A DNA stretch of 64,000 nt from Microvirga mediterraneensis (GTDB taxonomy: Bacteria > Pseudomonadota > Alphaproteobacteria > Rhizobiales > Beijerinckiaceae), in NCBI RefSeq assembly GCF_013520865.1, contig NZ_JACDXJ010000001.1, forward strand, positions 4,449,501-4,513,500. Direction: 5' to 3'. Below are positions 7,143 to 20,027 of this stretch, piece by piece. Each line of letters begins with the position of its first letter. Position 1 is the first letter of the stretch. Both the position numbers and the translations under genes were made by a program. Under the pieces are notes generated by a model. That model was not told the origin of the DNA, searched no databases, and worked only from the letters and a program-made list of their open reading frames with translations.

Positions 7143-8987
7143 GTGATCCGTACCCTTCTGCCGAGCCTCCTCGCGGCCTGCCTCGCCTTCACCCCCCTCG
7201 CAGCCCAGGAAACCCCATGGCGGCATGGCGCGGCCCTCCTCGACGAGCCCAGATATCCTCAAGGCTTCCCGCATTTCGACTACGTCAACCCGACCGCCCC
7301 CAAGGGCGGGCTGGTGCGCCTGGGCGCGCTCGGCACCTTCGACAGCTTCAACATCGTGGTCGCCGGCGTGAAGGGATCGCCCGAGCAGGGGCTCGGCCTG
7401 ATCTACGAAACCCTGACCACCTCCGCCCTCGACGAGGCGAACGCCGCCTACGGCCTGCTGGCCGAATCCTTTTCCTACCCTGAGGATTATTCCTCCGTCA
7501 GTTTCCGCCTGCGCCCGGAAGCCAAGTGGCACGACGGCCAACCGGTGACGGCGGACGACGTGATCTTTTCCTTCGAGAGCCTGAAGGCCAACAGCCCCAC
7601 CTATGCCTTCTACTACGCCAACGTCACGAAGGCCGAGAAGACGGGCGAGCGCGAGGTCAAGTTTACCTTCAATCAAAAGGGCAATCGCGAGCTGCCGCAG
7701 ATCATGGGCCAGCTGATGGTCCTTCCCAAGCATTGGTGGGAAGGCACCGCCCCGGACGGCCGCAAGCGCGACGTCACGCAGACCACGCTCGAGCCGCCGC
7801 TCGGTTCCGGCCCCTACCGTCTCAAGAATTTCGACACGGGCCGCAACGCCACCTATGAGCGCGTGAAGGATTACTGGGGCGAAAAGATCAACGTGAATGT
7901 CGGGCAGAACAACTTCGACGAGATCCGCTACGAGTATTACCGCGACGCGACGGTGCTGCTCGAAGCCTTCAAGGCGGACCGCCTCGACTTCCGCACCGAG
8001 AACAGCGCCCGCAACTGGGCCACGGGATATGATTTCCCGGCCCGGCAGGAAGGCCGCGTGGTCCTTGAGGAGTTTCCGTTCCGCGCCACGGGCGTCATGC
8101 AGGCCTTCGTGCTCAACATGCGGCGCGAGAAGTTCAAGGACCAGCGCGTCCGTCGGGCCTTCAATCTCGCCTTCCCGTTCGAGGAGCTGAACAAGACGAT
8201 CTTCTACGGCCTCTACGAGCGCCCTTCGAGCTACTTCTACGGGCTCGACCTCGCCTCCTCGGGTCTGCCCGAGGGCAAGGAGCTGGAGATCCTGGAGAGC
8301 GTCCGCGACAAGGTCCCGGCTTCCGTCTTCACGACGCCCTACAAGAATCCGGTCAACGACTCGCCCGAGACGATCCGCAACAATCTGCGCGAGGCGGACC
8401 GCCTGCTCAAGGAAGCCGGCTGGGAGGTGAAGAACGGCCGTCGCGTCAACGCCAAGGGCGAGGTCCTGAGCGTGGAGCTGCTCAGCAGCAGCCCCAACGA
8501 GGAGCGCGTGTTCCTGCCCTACAAGGCCTCTCTTGATCGTCTGGGCATCGCCGCGAGCGTGCGCACCATCGACGACGTGCAATACACCAACCGCACCCGC
8601 TCGTTCGACTTCGACATCGCCACCGGCCTCTGGCCGCAATCGCTCTCGCCGGGCAACGAGCAGCGCGAGTTCTGGGGCTCGCAGGCGGCCAGCAGGGAAG
8701 GCTCGCGCAACCTCGCCGGCATCGCCGATCCCGGTGTCGACGCGCTGATCGACAAGGTGATCTTCGCCACGGACCGCGAGGATCTCGTCGCCGCCACCAA
8801 GGCGCTCGACCGCGTCCTGCTCGCCCACGACTATGTCGTTCCGCAATGGACGTCGCTGAAGCAGCGCACGGCGCGCTGGAACCGCTACTCCCATCCCGAG
8901 ACGATGCCGCGCTACGGCGGCGCCGCCTTCCCGACCATCTGGTGGTACGACGAAGCCAAGGCCGCCAAGACGGGAGCGCCGCGATGA
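7143..8987 (+). CDS. yejA: Peptide ABC transporter substrate-binding protein (YejA-like, first copy)
   Basis: This 614-residue periplasmic binding protein of the SBP_bac_5 family begins at a GTG. It has a Sec signal peptide with a likely cut after LAAQ at about residue 21. The family core is visible as WRLxPEAKWHDGQPVTADDV-like text near residues 119-140 (here FRLRPEAKWHDG) and SGPYRLKNFDTGR. It opens a six-gene operon with a second, related binding protein. Yej transporters import oligopeptides and microcin C-type compounds, and in Brucella and Sinorhizobium they affect tolerance of antimicrobial peptides. The substrate here is inferred. Its stop overlaps the next start (ATGA). Confidence 0.9.
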   Translation: MIRTLLPSLLAACLAFTPLAAQETPWRHGAALLDEPRYPQGFPHFDYVNPTAPKGGLVRLGALGTFDSFNIVVAGVKGSPEQGLGLIYETLTTSALDEANAAYGLLAESFSYPEDYSSVSFRLRPEAKWHDGQPVTADDVIFSFESLKANSPTYAFYYANVTKAEKTGEREVKFTFNQKGNRELPQIMGQLMVLPKHWWEGTAPDGRKRDVTQTTLEPPLGSGPYRLKNFDTGRNATYERVKDYWGEKINVNVGQNNFDEIRYEYYRDATVLLEAFKADRLDFRTENSARNWATGYDFPARQEGRVVLEEFPFRATGVMQAFVLNMRREKFKDQRVRRAFNLAFPFEELNKTIFYGLYERPSSYFYGLDLASSGLPEGKELEILESVRDKVPASVFTTPYKNPVNDSPETIRNNLREADRLLKEAGWEVKNGRRVNAKGEVLSVELLSSSPNEERVFLPYKASLDRLGIAASVRTIDDVQYTNRTRSFDFDIATGLWPQSLSPGNEQREFWGSQAASREGSRNLAGIADPGVDALIDKVIFATDREDLVAATKALDRVLLAHDYVVPQWTSLKQRTARWNRYSHPETMPRYGGAAFPTIWWYDEAKAAKTGAPR

Positions 8988-10846
8988 GGGACATCAGCCG
9001 CCGGACCATCCTCAGGACGGGAGCGGCAGGTGCCGCTCTTTCCTTGCTGCCGCGCATCGGCTTGGCACAGGAAGGCGAAACCGAGACGCATGGCCTCTCG
9101 AGCTTCGGCGAGTTGAAATACGCGCCGGACTTCAGGCATTTCGACTACGTCGACCCGAATGCGCCCAAGGGCGGCACGCTGGCGATCCAGATCAAGCAGA
9201 CCACGGGCAACCAGAACTTCGACACCTTCAACACGCTCAACGTCTTCGTGCTGCGCGGCGACGGCGCGGCCGGCATGACGGGCACCTACGACAGCCTGAT
9301 GGCCGGCTCGGGCGATGAGCCGGACGCGCTGTACGGGCTCGTGGCGAAGAGCGTTCGCGTCTCCGACGACAAGCTCACCTACCGGTTCATCCTGCGCCCG
9401 GAGGCGCGCTTTCACGACGGCTCGAAGCTGACCGCGAAGGATGCGGCGTTCTCGCTCAACATCCTGAAGACCAAGGGGCATCCGGTCTTCAACCAGCTCC
9501 TGACCCAGATGGAAGCGGCGGAGGCGGAGGCTGACGATGTCCTGCGCGTCCGGTTCACGCCGCAGCGCAGCCGCGACATTCATCTCGTCGTCGCCGGCAT
9601 GCCGATCTTCTCCGAGCGCTACTGGCATGGGAAGGATTTCGAGGCCTCCACGCTGGAAGCGCCGCTCGGCTCGGGTCCCTACAAGGTCGGTCGCTTCGAG
9701 GTCGGGCGCTTCATCGAGTTCGACCGCGTTCCGGATTACTGGGCCAAGGACCTGCCCGTGAATGTGGGACAGAACAATTTCGAGCATGTCCGCTACGAGT
9801 ATTTCCGTGACCGCACGGTAGCCTTCGAAGCCTTCAAGAACGGCACGCTCAACTACAACGAGGAATTCACGTCCCGCATCTGGTCGACGGGCTACGACTT
9901 TCCGGCCGTGCGCGAAGGCAAGGTGAAGAAGGAAGAGATTTCGAACGACGCGCCCTCGACCATTCAGGGCTGGTATTTCAACCTGCGCCGGGACGCCTTC
10001 AAGGATCCGCGCATCCGCGAGGCCATCGGTCTCGCGTTCGACTTCGAATGGACGAACGCCAACATCATGTTCGGCCTCTATCGGCGCACGACCTCGTTCT
10101 TCGAGAACAGCGACATGAAGGCGGTGGGCAAGCCATCGCCGGAGGAATTGGCGCTGCTCGAACCTTTCCGCGACAGGCTGCCGGCCAGCGTCTTCGGCGA
10201 TCCCGTCCTGCCGCCCGTGTCCGACGGGTCGGGCCAAGACCGGCGGCTTCTGCGCCGCGCCGACGAGCTCCTGCGCGAAGCCGGATGCAAGCGCGAGGGC
10301 GGAGTGCTCAAGCTGCCGAACGGGCAGCCCTTCCGGATCGAGTTCCTCGATTTCCAGCCCTCGCTTCAGCCGCATACGCAACCTTTCCAGGCGAACCTGA
10401 AGCGGCTCGGGATCGATGCCGTTTCGCGCATCGTCGACGCGGCGCAGTATCAGCGCCGGATGGACGAGTACGATTTCGACATGGCGAGCCGCAATCTCGT
10501 CGGCTCCTCCACGCCCGGCGACAGCCTGCGCATCGTCTACGGGTCGGCCGCCGGCAAGAGGCCGGGCGCGCAGAACATCGCCGGAATCGACAACCCGGCC
10601 GTGGATGCCCTCATCGAGACGATCGGCAACGCCAAGTCGCGCCAGGAGCTGAACGTCGCCTGCCGCGCCCTGGACCGGGTCCTCCGTTCGGGCCATTATT
10701 GGGTCCCCATGTGGTACCGGGCCAGCGAATGGCTGGCCTATTGGGACCAGTTCTCGCGCCCCGAGACCAAGCCCCGTCTCACCTCGGGAGCACCGGGGAC
10801 CTGGTGGTACGATGCCGAGAAGGCGAAGCGGATCGGAAGAGGATAA
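8984..10846 (+). CDS. yejA: Peptide ABC transporter substrate-binding protein (YejA-like, second copy, Tat signal)
   Basis: This 620-residue paralogue of the preceding binding protein shares the phrases [31 protein letters not shown] and [25 protein letters not shown] blocks. I set the start at the ATG of 8984-8986, which overlaps the upstream stop and gives a leader with SRRTILR followed by a hydrophobic stretch. That is a twin-arginine (Tat) signal, unlike the Sec leader of the first copy. The two proteins may feed the same permease with different ligands, or one may need folding before export. The frame extends further upstream, but only as a shadow of the first gene. Confidence 0.9.
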   Translation: MRDISRRTILRTGAAGAALSLLPRIGLAQEGETETHGLSSFGELKYAPDFRHFDYVDPNAPKGGTLAIQIKQTTGNQNFDTFNTLNVFVLRGDGAAGMTGTYDSLMAGSGDEPDALYGLVAKSVRVSDDKLTYRFILRPEARFHDGSKLTAKDAAFSLNILKTKGHPVFNQLLTQMEAAEAEADDVLRVRFTPQRSRDIHLVVAGMPIFSERYWHGKDFEASTLEAPLGSGPYKVGRFEVGRFIEFDRVPDYWAKDLPVNVGQNNFEHVRYEYFRDRTVAFEAFKNGTLNYNEEFTSRIWSTGYDFPAVREGKVKKEEISNDAPSTIQGWYFNLRRDAFKDPRIREAIGLAFDFEWTNANIMFGLYRRTTSFFENSDMKAVGKPSPEELALLEPFRDRLPASVFGDPVLPPVSDGSGQDRRLLRRADELLREAGCKREGGVLKLPNGQPFRIEFLDFQPSLQPHTQPFQANLKRLGIDAVSRIVDAAQYQRRMDEYDFDMASRNLVGSSTPGDSLRIVYGSAAGKRPGAQNIAGIDNPAVDALIETIGNAKSRQELNVACRALDRVLRSGHYWVPMWYRASEWLAYWDQFSRPETKPRLTSGAPGTWWYDAEKAKRIGRG

Positions 10847-10849
10847 GGC

Positions 10850-11254
10850 TTGGACACGACGCTGACGACACAGAGGGAGGCGGACATGCCCCGCCTGATC
10901 CTGCGGCTCGAGGGACTGGCCCTCTTCGTCCTGGCCACGGCCGCGTTTGCCCATATGGGCCTCTCCTGGTGGCTCTATGCCGTTCTCTTCTTCACGCCCG
11001 ACCTGAGCTTCGCGGCCTATACGGCGGGCCCCAAGCCAGGAGCCGTTTTCTACAACGCCCTCCACACCACCCTTGGCCCCGCCATCCTGGCGGGATCGGG
11101 ATGGCTGTCGGCGAATGCTCTCTGTCTCGGTCTCGCGGCCATCTGGGCGGCGCATATCGGGTTCGACCGCGTACTGGGCTACGGCTTGAAATACTCATCC
11201 GGCTTCAACGACACTCACCTTGGCCGCATCGGCCCCAAATCCGCAGGCGCTTGA
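10850..11254 (+). CDS. DUF4260-type integral membrane protein
   Basis: This small hydrophobic protein has 134 residues from a TTG at 10850, or 122 from the ATG at 10886. It has three to four membrane segments and the phrases [28 protein letters not shown] and [19 protein letters not shown] recognise these as the DUF4260 family, whose function is unknown. The gene starts 3 bp after the second binding protein, and its stop overlaps the yejB ATG (TGATG). It is therefore translated as part of the transporter operon, although DUF4260 is not a standard ABC component. Which start is used is undecided. Confidence 0.75.
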   Translation: MDTTLTTQREADMPRLILRLEGLALFVLATAAFAHMGLSWWLYAVLFFTPDLSFAAYTAGPKPGAVFYNALHTTLGPAILAGSGWLSANALCLGLAAIWAAHIGFDRVLGYGLKYSSGFNDTHLGRIGPKSAGA

Positions 11255-12363
11255 TGCTCGCCTATATCGCACGCCGCATTCTCCTCATGATCCCCACCAT
11301 CCTCGGGATCATGCTCATCTCCTTCGCCCTGGTGCAGTTCGCCCCCGGCGGCCCCGTCGAGCGCATCATCGCGCAGCTGCAGGGACAGGATACCGGCACC
11401 TCATCCCGCATCTCCGGCGGCGGAGGCGATTTCGGGGTTCAGAGCCCCGGCGGCGCGGGCGCGGGCGGCGGCGACACCTCCCGCTATCGCGGCGCACAGG
11501 GGCTCGATCCGCAATTCATCAAGCAGCTCGAGGCGCAGTTCGGCTTCGACAAGCCGGCCTATGAGCGTTTCCTGAAGATGCTGTGGGATTATGCCCGCTT
11601 CGATTTCGGCAAGAGCTATTTTCGCGACATCTCGGTTCTCGAACTGATCAAGGAGAAGCTGCCCGTCTCCATCAGCCTCGGTCTCTGGATGACGCTTCTG
11701 TCCTATGCGATCTCGATCCCGCTCGGCATCAAGAAGGCCGTGCAGGACGGCTCCTCCTTCGACATCTGGACCTCCGCCGTCGTGATCATCGGCTATGCCA
11801 TTCCCGGCTTCCTCTTCGCGATCCTCCTGATCGTGCTCTTCGCCGGCGGCTCGTTCTGGCAGATCTTCCCGCTGCGCGGCCTCACGTCGGAAAGCTGGTC
11901 GCTCATGCCCTGGTACTGGCAGATCGCCGACTACTTCTGGCATCTCGTGCTGCCGATCACCGCCATGGCGCTCGGTGCCTTCGCCACCTCGACCCTGCTG
12001 ACGAAGAACTCCTTCCTCGACGAGATCCGCAAGCAATACGTGCTCACGGCGCGCATGAAGGGCTTATCCGAGCGCCAGGTCCTCTACGGCCACGTGTTCC
12101 GCAATGCCATGCTCATCGTCATCGCGGGCTTTCCGGGAGCCTTCATCGGCGCCTTCTTTGCCGGAGCGCTTCTCATCGAGACCATCTTCTCCCTCGACGG
12201 CCTCGGACTCCTGTCTTTCGAGTCCATCGTGAACCGCGATTATCCGGTGGTCTTCGCCAATCTCTACATCTTCTCGCTGGTGGGGCTCGCGGTGAACCTT
12301 GTGTCCGACCTCACCTATACCTGGATCGATCCGCGGATCGATTTCGAGACCAGGGAGGCGTGA
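11254..12363 (+). CDS. yejB: Peptide ABC transporter permease, YejB type
   Basis: This is a 369-residue inner-membrane permease of the DppB/OppB class. The N-terminus [20 protein letters not shown] is the family hallmark. A Gly/Ser-rich insertion (about residues 48-75, GGGGDFG...[10 protein letters not shown]) lengthens the first periplasmic loop, as in YejB proteins. The EAA-type cytoplasmic loop reads [20 protein letters not shown] chose the ATG at 11254 because it overlaps the DUF4260 stop; the frame runs further upstream only in the shadow of other genes. It pairs with yejE two bases downstream. Confidence 0.94.
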   Translation: MLAYIARRILLMIPTILGIMLISFALVQFAPGGPVERIIAQLQGQDTGTSSRISGGGGDFGVQSPGGAGAGGGDTSRYRGAQGLDPQFIKQLEAQFGFDKPAYERFLKMLWDYARFDFGKSYFRDISVLELIKEKLPVSISLGLWMTLLSYAISIPLGIKKAVQDGSSFDIWTSAVVIIGYAIPGFLFAILLIVLFAGGSFWQIFPLRGLTSESWSLMPWYWQIADYFWHLVLPITAMALGAFATSTLLTKNSFLDEIRKQYVLTARMKGLSERQVLYGHVFRNAMLIVIAGFPGAFIGAFFAGALLIETIFSLDGLGLLSFESIVNRDYPVVFANLYIFSLVGLAVNLVSDLTYTWIDPRIDFETREA

Positions 12364-12364
12364 G

Positions 12365-13524
12365 ATGAACGAGAACGTGCCCGTCGTCTCGCCGGCATCC
12401 TCGCCCGTGGCGCCTCCCCTGCCCCGGCAAGGCTTCATCAAGCTCTCGCCGCTCAACCGGCGGCGCCTGCAGAACTTCAAGGCCAACCGTCGCGGCTACT
12501 GGTCGTTCTGGATCTTCATGGTCCTGTTTGTCCTGAGCCTCTTCGCCGAGCTGATCGCCAACGACAAGCCGATCCTCGCCTCCTACAAGGGCGAGCTGCT
12601 CTATCCCGCCTTCGTGGATTACCCGGAGGAGAAATTCGGCGGCTTCCTGGCGCAGACCGATTACCGCGACCCGGTCATCGCCAAGGAGATCCAGGAGAAC
12701 GGCTGGCTGCTCTGGGCGCCGGTCCGCTTTTCCTACAACACCCACAACCTCGACCTGCCCGTCCCGGCGCCTGCGCCCCCCACATGGATGCTCACCGACG
12801 AGCAATGCCGCCCCATCGCGGAGCGCACCGGCGGCACCGGCTGCAAGGACATCGAGTGGAACTGGCTCGGCACCGACGACCAGGGGCGGGACGTGGTGGC
12901 GCGCCTCATCTACGGCTTCCGCATCTCCGTGCTGTTCGGCCTGACGCTCGCCGGCATCTCGTCCATCGTGGGCATCCTTGCCGGCGCGGTGCAGGGCTAT
13001 TACGGCGGCTGGACCGATCTCCTGTTCCAGCGCTTCATCGAGATCTGGACCGCGATCCCCTCGCTCTATCTTCTCATCATCATCTCGGCCGTGATCACGC
13101 CGAGCTTCTTCGTGCTGCTCGGCATCCTGCTGCTCTTCTCCTGGGTGTCGCTCGTGGGCGTGGTGCGCGCCGAGTTCCTGCGCGCGCGAAACTTCGAATA
13201 TGTGCGCGCCGCGCGGGCGCTCGGCCTGTCGAACGGCACCATCATGTTCAAGCATCTCCTGCCGAACGCCATGGTGGCGACGCTGACCTTCATGCCGTTC
13301 ATCATCAACGGTTCGATCACGACGCTCACATCCCTCGACTTCCTCGGCTTCGGCCTGCCGCCGGGTTCGCCGTCGCTCGGCGAACTGCTGGCGCAGGGCA
13401 AGGCCAACCTTCAGGCGCCATGGCTCGGCCTCGCGGGCTTCTTCGTGATCGCCATCATGCTCAGCCTCCTCATCTTCGTCGGCGAAGCCGTGCGCGACGC
13501 CTTCGATCCGCGGAAGACGTTCCG

Positions 13525-13528
<4 letters not shown>
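12365..13528 (+). CDS. yejE: Peptide ABC transporter permease, YejE type
   Basis: This is a 387-residue permease of the DppC/OppC class. A cytoplasmic N-tail with SPLNRRRLQNFKANRRGYWS leads into the first membrane segment. A long periplasmic insertion (about residues 75-165, including WNWLGTDDQGRDVVARLIYGFR) precedes the core permease domain, which holds the EAA loop ARALGLSNGTIMFKHLLPNA. I start it at the ATG of 12365, one base after the yejB stop codon. Its stop overlaps the yejF ATG. It forms the membrane channel with YejB. Confidence 0.94.
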
Positions 13529-15153
<1,625 letters not shown>

Positions 15154-15267
15154 GCTTTTCGGGATCAGCCCCCCAATTGTGGCGGTCACCTCCCCGTAGG
15201 AGAGCATCGCATCTTTCGCCGTAATGCCGTATCACTCATGATTCCCGTGTCTTGAAGGACTTTGCGA

Positions 15268-16488
15268 ATGCCTCGCGCTCTACTCATCGTGCTCGATTCC
15301 GTCGGTATCGGCGGGGCGAAGGATGCGCCCGCCCATGGCGATGCCGGGGCCGACACGGGCGGGCATATCGCGGAGGCCTGTGCGGCAGGGGGCGGCGGCC
15401 GGGCCGGGCTGCGCCAGGGTCCGCTCGACCTGCCGCACATGACGGCGCTCGGCCTCGGCCTCGCCTGCGAAGCCTCGACCGGGCGCATGCCGCCAAATCT
15501 CGATCCGAAGGGTGCGCTGAGAGGTGCCTGGGGCTATGGGGTCGAGACCTCCAAGGGCAAGGACACGCCCTCGGGCCATTGGGAGATCGCAGGCGTTCCC
15601 GTCGCCTTCGATTGGGGCTACTTCCCCGACACGCTTCCGTCCTTCCCGGAAGAGCTGACCGCGGCACTCATCGAACGCGGCAACCTTCCGGGCATTCTCG
15701 GCAACAAGCATGCCTCGGGCACCGCCGTCATCGACGAACTCGGCGCCGAACACATGCGCACCGGCAAGCCGATCGTCTACACCTCGGTCGACAGCGTGCT
15801 GCAGATTGCCGCCCACGAGGAAACCTTCGGGCTGGAGCGCCTCTACGACCTCTGCCGGATCGGGCGCGAACTCTGCGACGCATACAAGATCGGCCGCGTG
15901 ATCGCCCGTCCCTTCGTGGGCTCGCCCGAGACGGGCTTCAAGCGCACCGGCAACCGCAAGGATTTCGCCACGCCGCCGCCCTCCGACACCATTCTCGACA
16001 CGCTCACAAAGGCGGACCGCTCCGTGGTCACCGTCGGCAAGATCGGCGACATCTTCGCCCATCGCGGCACGGGCAAGGAAATCAAGCCGAACGGCAACGA
16101 TGCCTGCCTGTCCGCCGCCATCGCGGCGCTAAGGGACCTGCCCGACGGTGGCTTCGTCTTCGCCAATCTGGTGGATTTCGACAGCGAGTTCGGCCATCGC
16201 CGCGACATTCCCGGCTACGCCGCCGCCCTGGAAGCGTTCGACCGGCGCATCCCTGAGATCGAAGCGGCGCTTAAGGACGGCGACCTCGTCATCGTCACGG
16301 CCGACCACGGCAACGATCCCTCCTGGCGCGGCTCCGACCACACACGCGAACACGTCCCGATCCTGAGCTTCGGGCGGGGTGTGGCGCAGAACGCCATCGG
16401 ACGGCGGGAGAGCTTTGCCGATATGGGGGCGAGCGTGCTGCGGCATCTGGGTGTCGGAAATCCAGGCAAGGGGATGTCCTGGCTCTGA
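15268..16488 (+). CDS. deoB: Phosphopentomutase
   Basis: The enzyme interconverts (deoxy)ribose-1-phosphate and -5-phosphate in nucleoside breakdown. The 406-residue alkaline-phosphatase-superfamily protein opens with the metal-binding [10 protein letters not shown] and [10 protein letters not shown]. It ends with the second metal cluster [21 protein letters not shown]. The active-site Thr is expected in the N-terminal GADTGGH. I chose the ATG at 15268, two codons after a TTG, because AGGA lies 10 bp before it. It sits 114 bp after the peptide transporter and heads the pyrimidine-related block on this strand. The other deo genes lie 8-11 kb away on the other strand. Confidence 0.96.
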   Translation: MPRALLIVLDSVGIGGAKDAPAHGDAGADTGGHIAEACAAGGGGRAGLRQGPLDLPHMTALGLGLACEASTGRMPPNLDPKGALRGAWGYGVETSKGKDTPSGHWEIAGVPVAFDWGYFPDTLPSFPEELTAALIERGNLPGILGNKHASGTAVIDELGAEHMRTGKPIVYTSVDSVLQIAAHEETFGLERLYDLCRIGRELCDAYKIGRVIARPFVGSPETGFKRTGNRKDFATPPPSDTILDTLTKADRSVVTVGKIGDIFAHRGTGKEIKPNGNDACLSAAIAALRDLPDGGFVFANLVDFDSEFGHRRDIPGYAAALEAFDRRIPEIEAALKDGDLVIVTADHGNDPSWRGSDHTREHVPILSFGRGVAQNAIGRRESFADMGASVLRHLGVGNPGKGMSWL

Positions 16489-16559
16489 CCCTCGAAAAGG
16501 GCCAAGCTGCCGCACCTTGGGCGGGCGGCATTGACGGCACCGAAACTTTGGATCAGTCT

Positions 16560-16576
16560 TCCATAGATCGTATGGA
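16560..16576. promoter_or_regulatory. Short perfect inverted repeat upstream of the URC block, possible operator
   Basis: TCCATA-GATCG-TATGGA is a perfect 6+6 dyad. It lies about 56 bp before the URC1-like start, in a 143-bp gap that would hold the promoter of the uracil catabolism genes. No convincing -10/-35 pair was found next to it. The regulator is unknown. Confidence 0.3.
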
Positions 16577-16631
16577 GGCTCTCCGACGATCCGTTGTGGG
16601 AGTCTTCCCGTTTTCGCGTGGAAGATTGTTC

Positions 16632-17894
<1,263 letters not shown>

Positions 17895-17995
17895 CGCTTG
17901 GCTTTTAACCTTCCCGTCAAAGGGCCGGGCGACGGGATGCTGCGCTCGGCCGATACTATGCTATCGCTCGCGATCCGAAAGCACCGGAGCCCTGT

Positions 17996-19249
17996 GTGAC
18001 CGACCAGCCTGACCTGTCTCCAGAAACCCAAGCCGCGCGAAGCCTTCTCTCCGCCGCTGCCGTCCGCGAACGGTCGCACCAGCTCCTGCGGGTGGGGCTC
18101 GAAGGCCGACTTCGGCATTTCACGGTCGATCCCGGACGCCTTGAGGCTTGCGCCGACGAGGTCGTCAAGACGATCCGCGAGGCTTATCCGTCGCTCGATA
18201 TCCCGTTTCATGCCCGATGGCGCCATTTCTCCGCCGGCGGCCATGACCGCTGGGATGCGGTGATGCACGGCGCCCCTTGGGAAACCGCCGCCGACATGGC
18301 CCGTGCCGCCTTCGATCTCGCCATCGTGTCCGTCCTGCTCGATGCGGGCGCGGGGGCGCAGTGGCGCTACGAGGAAGGCCGCACGGGCGAAACCTACACC
18401 CGGTCCGAAGGCCTGGCGGTCGCCAGCTTCGACATGTTCATGAGCGGCGCCTTCTCGAGCAAGCCCGAGGATCCGTTCCGCGTCGACGCCGATGTGCTCA
18501 TGACCCTCACACCCGAGGATCTGGCCGAAGGTTTCCAGGTCTCGGCCGACAACCCGCTCGTCGGGCTGGAGGGCCGCGCCGCCCTGCTGAACCGTCTCGG
18601 CCGCGTGGTCGCGACGAATCCCGACATTTTCGGGCAGGTCGACGATCCTCGTCCGGGAGGCCTCGTCGACGTCATCGCGGCGACCGAGCAGGACGGCAAC
18701 ATCCGGGCGACCTCGATCCTGGAGGCGCTGCTCACCCATCTCGGGCCGATCTGGCCGGGCCGGATCACGCTCGGTGGGGTCGATCTCGGCGATACATGGC
18801 GCCATCCCCTGGTCGACGCGCCGGATGTCACGACGGGGCTGATCCCCTTCCACAAGCTCTCCCAATGGCTCTCCTATTCCCTGATCGAGCCGCTTGAATG
18901 GGCCGGCCTCACCGTGGTGGACATCGACGGGCTTACGGGCCTGCCCGAGTATCGCAACGGCGGACTGTTTCTGGATACGGGCGTGATCGCCCTGAAGGAT
19001 CCGGCGGATGCAACCCGCCCCCACGCGGTCGATTCCGAGCTCGTGGTGGAATGGCGGGCCTTGACCGTGGCCCTTCTCGACCGCATTGCCGAACCGATCC
19101 GCGCGAAGCTAGGATTCGCCGCGAAGGATTTCCCTCTCGCCAAGGTGCTGGAAGGCGGCACCTGGGCGACGGGGCGCAGGCTCGCGAAGGAGAAGCGCGG
19201 CGACGGCTCGCCTCCTCTCAGCGTGATCAGCGACGGGACGGTGTTTTAA
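17996..19249 (+). CDS. DUF1688 / URC4-like protein of uracil catabolism
   Basis: This 417-residue soluble protein starts at a GTG and has no signal peptide. I recognise it as the DUF1688 family, of which yeast Urc4 is a member; its conserved-looking blocks include LDAGAGAQWRYEE, GLAVASFDMFMSG and IPFHKLSQWLSYSLIEPLEW. Its catalytic role is not fully established; in the URC pathway it is required for converting uracil nucleotide to urea and a C3 acid. It sits 101 bp after the URC1-like gene and 132 bp before upp on the same strand, and this context is the strongest evidence for its role. Confidence 0.88.
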   Translation: MTDQPDLSPETQAARSLLSAAAVRERSHQLLRVGLEGRLRHFTVDPGRLEACADEVVKTIREAYPSLDIPFHARWRHFSAGGHDRWDAVMHGAPWETAADMARAAFDLAIVSVLLDAGAGAQWRYEEGRTGETYTRSEGLAVASFDMFMSGAFSSKPEDPFRVDADVLMTLTPEDLAEGFQVSADNPLVGLEGRAALLNRLGRVVATNPDIFGQVDDPRPGGLVDVIAATEQDGNIRATSILEALLTHLGPIWPGRITLGGVDLGDTWRHPLVDAPDVTTGLIPFHKLSQWLSYSLIEPLEWAGLTVVDIDGLTGLPEYRNGGLFLDTGVIALKDPADATRPHAVDSELVVEWRALTVALLDRIAEPIRAKLGFAAKDFPLAKVLEGGTWATGRRLAKEKRGDGSPPLSVISDGTVF

Positions 19250-19330
19250 AGCTTCGAACGCGCACGTTAAGAACCGGTTTTGCGTGTGGAGACGCGCAAA
19301 ACCTTAGAGCACCGGATGGCTTCGCATTCA

Positions 19331-19363
19331 CGTCCGATGCTTTAAATGAATCAGCATCCGACG
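19331..19363. repeat. Palindrome of the GCATCCGA family
   Basis: CGTCCGATGCT and AGCATCCGACG are inverted copies with one mismatch around an AT-rich loop. Related palindromes sit at 33101-33148 and 45186-45232. It overlaps an alternative ATG (19346) for upp, which argues for the downstream upp start. Confidence 0.55.
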
Positions 19364-19381
19364 ATCAAAGAGGAAAAGAAC

Positions 19382-20011
19382 ATGCAGGGCGTCACCGTGG
19401 TCGATCATCCGCTGGTTCAGCACAAGCTGACCCTGATGCGGGACAAGGAGCGTTCGACGAAGGGCTTCCGCCAGCTCCTCAACGAGATCGGCATGCTGCT
19501 CTGCTACGAGGTCACCCGCGACCTGCCCATGGAGCGCATCGAGATCGAGACTCCGATGACCAAGATGGAAGGCGCGCAGATCGCCGGCAAGAAACTCGTC
19601 TTCGCCCCCATCCTGCGCGCAGGCGTCGGCTTCCTCGACGGCATGCTCACCCTGGTTCCCGCCGCCCGCGTCGCCCATATCGGCCTCTACCGCGATCCGG
19701 AATCGCTCCAGGCCGTCGAATATTATTTCAAGGCCCCGTCCGATCTCGCCGACCGCATGGTGCTGGTGCTCGACCCGATGCTGGCCACCGCGAACTCGGC
19801 CGTCGCGGCCATCGACCGGTTGAAGGAGCGCGGCGCCAAGGACCTGCGCTTCGTCTGCCTGCTTGCCGCCCCCGAGGGCATCGAGAAGCTGCGCGGCGCG
19901 CATCCCGACGTGCATATCTGGACCGCCTCCATCGACGAGCGTCTCAACGACCACGGCTATATCGTGCCGGGACTCGGCGATGCCGGCGACCGCATGTACG
20001 GAACGCGTTAA
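19382..20011 (+). CDS. upp: Uracil phosphoribosyltransferase
   Basis: The enzyme converts uracil and PRPP to UMP. The 209-residue protein has [14 protein letters not shown] near the N-terminus, the PRPP-binding loop [12 protein letters not shown], and the C-terminal uracil-binding [17 protein letters not shown] chose the ATG at 19382 over the one at 19346 because AGAGG lies 8 bp before it and the length then equals that of typical Upp. In the URC context it is the URC6 step that commits uracil to catabolism; elsewhere it is a salvage enzyme, and both roles are possible here. Confidence 0.95.
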   Translation: MQGVTVVDHPLVQHKLTLMRDKERSTKGFRQLLNEIGMLLCYEVTRDLPMERIEIETPMTKMEGAQIAGKKLVFAPILRAGVGFLDGMLTLVPAARVAHIGLYRDPESLQAVEYYFKAPSDLADRMVLVLDPMLATANSAVAAIDRLKERGAKDLRFVCLLAAPEGIEKLRGAHPDVHIWTASIDERLNDHGYIVPGLGDAGDRMYGTR

Positions 20012-20027
20012 CCGAGGATCATCGATC

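Noticed and set aside
6990..8894. Long minus-strand frame of 634 codons
   Set aside because: Antisense to the first YejA-like gene, which has a signal peptide and family motifs; the minus product has no recognisable domain.
8912..11155. Minus-strand frame of 747 codons
   Set aside because: Antisense shadow of the second YejA-like gene and DUF4260; composition typical of antisense reading.
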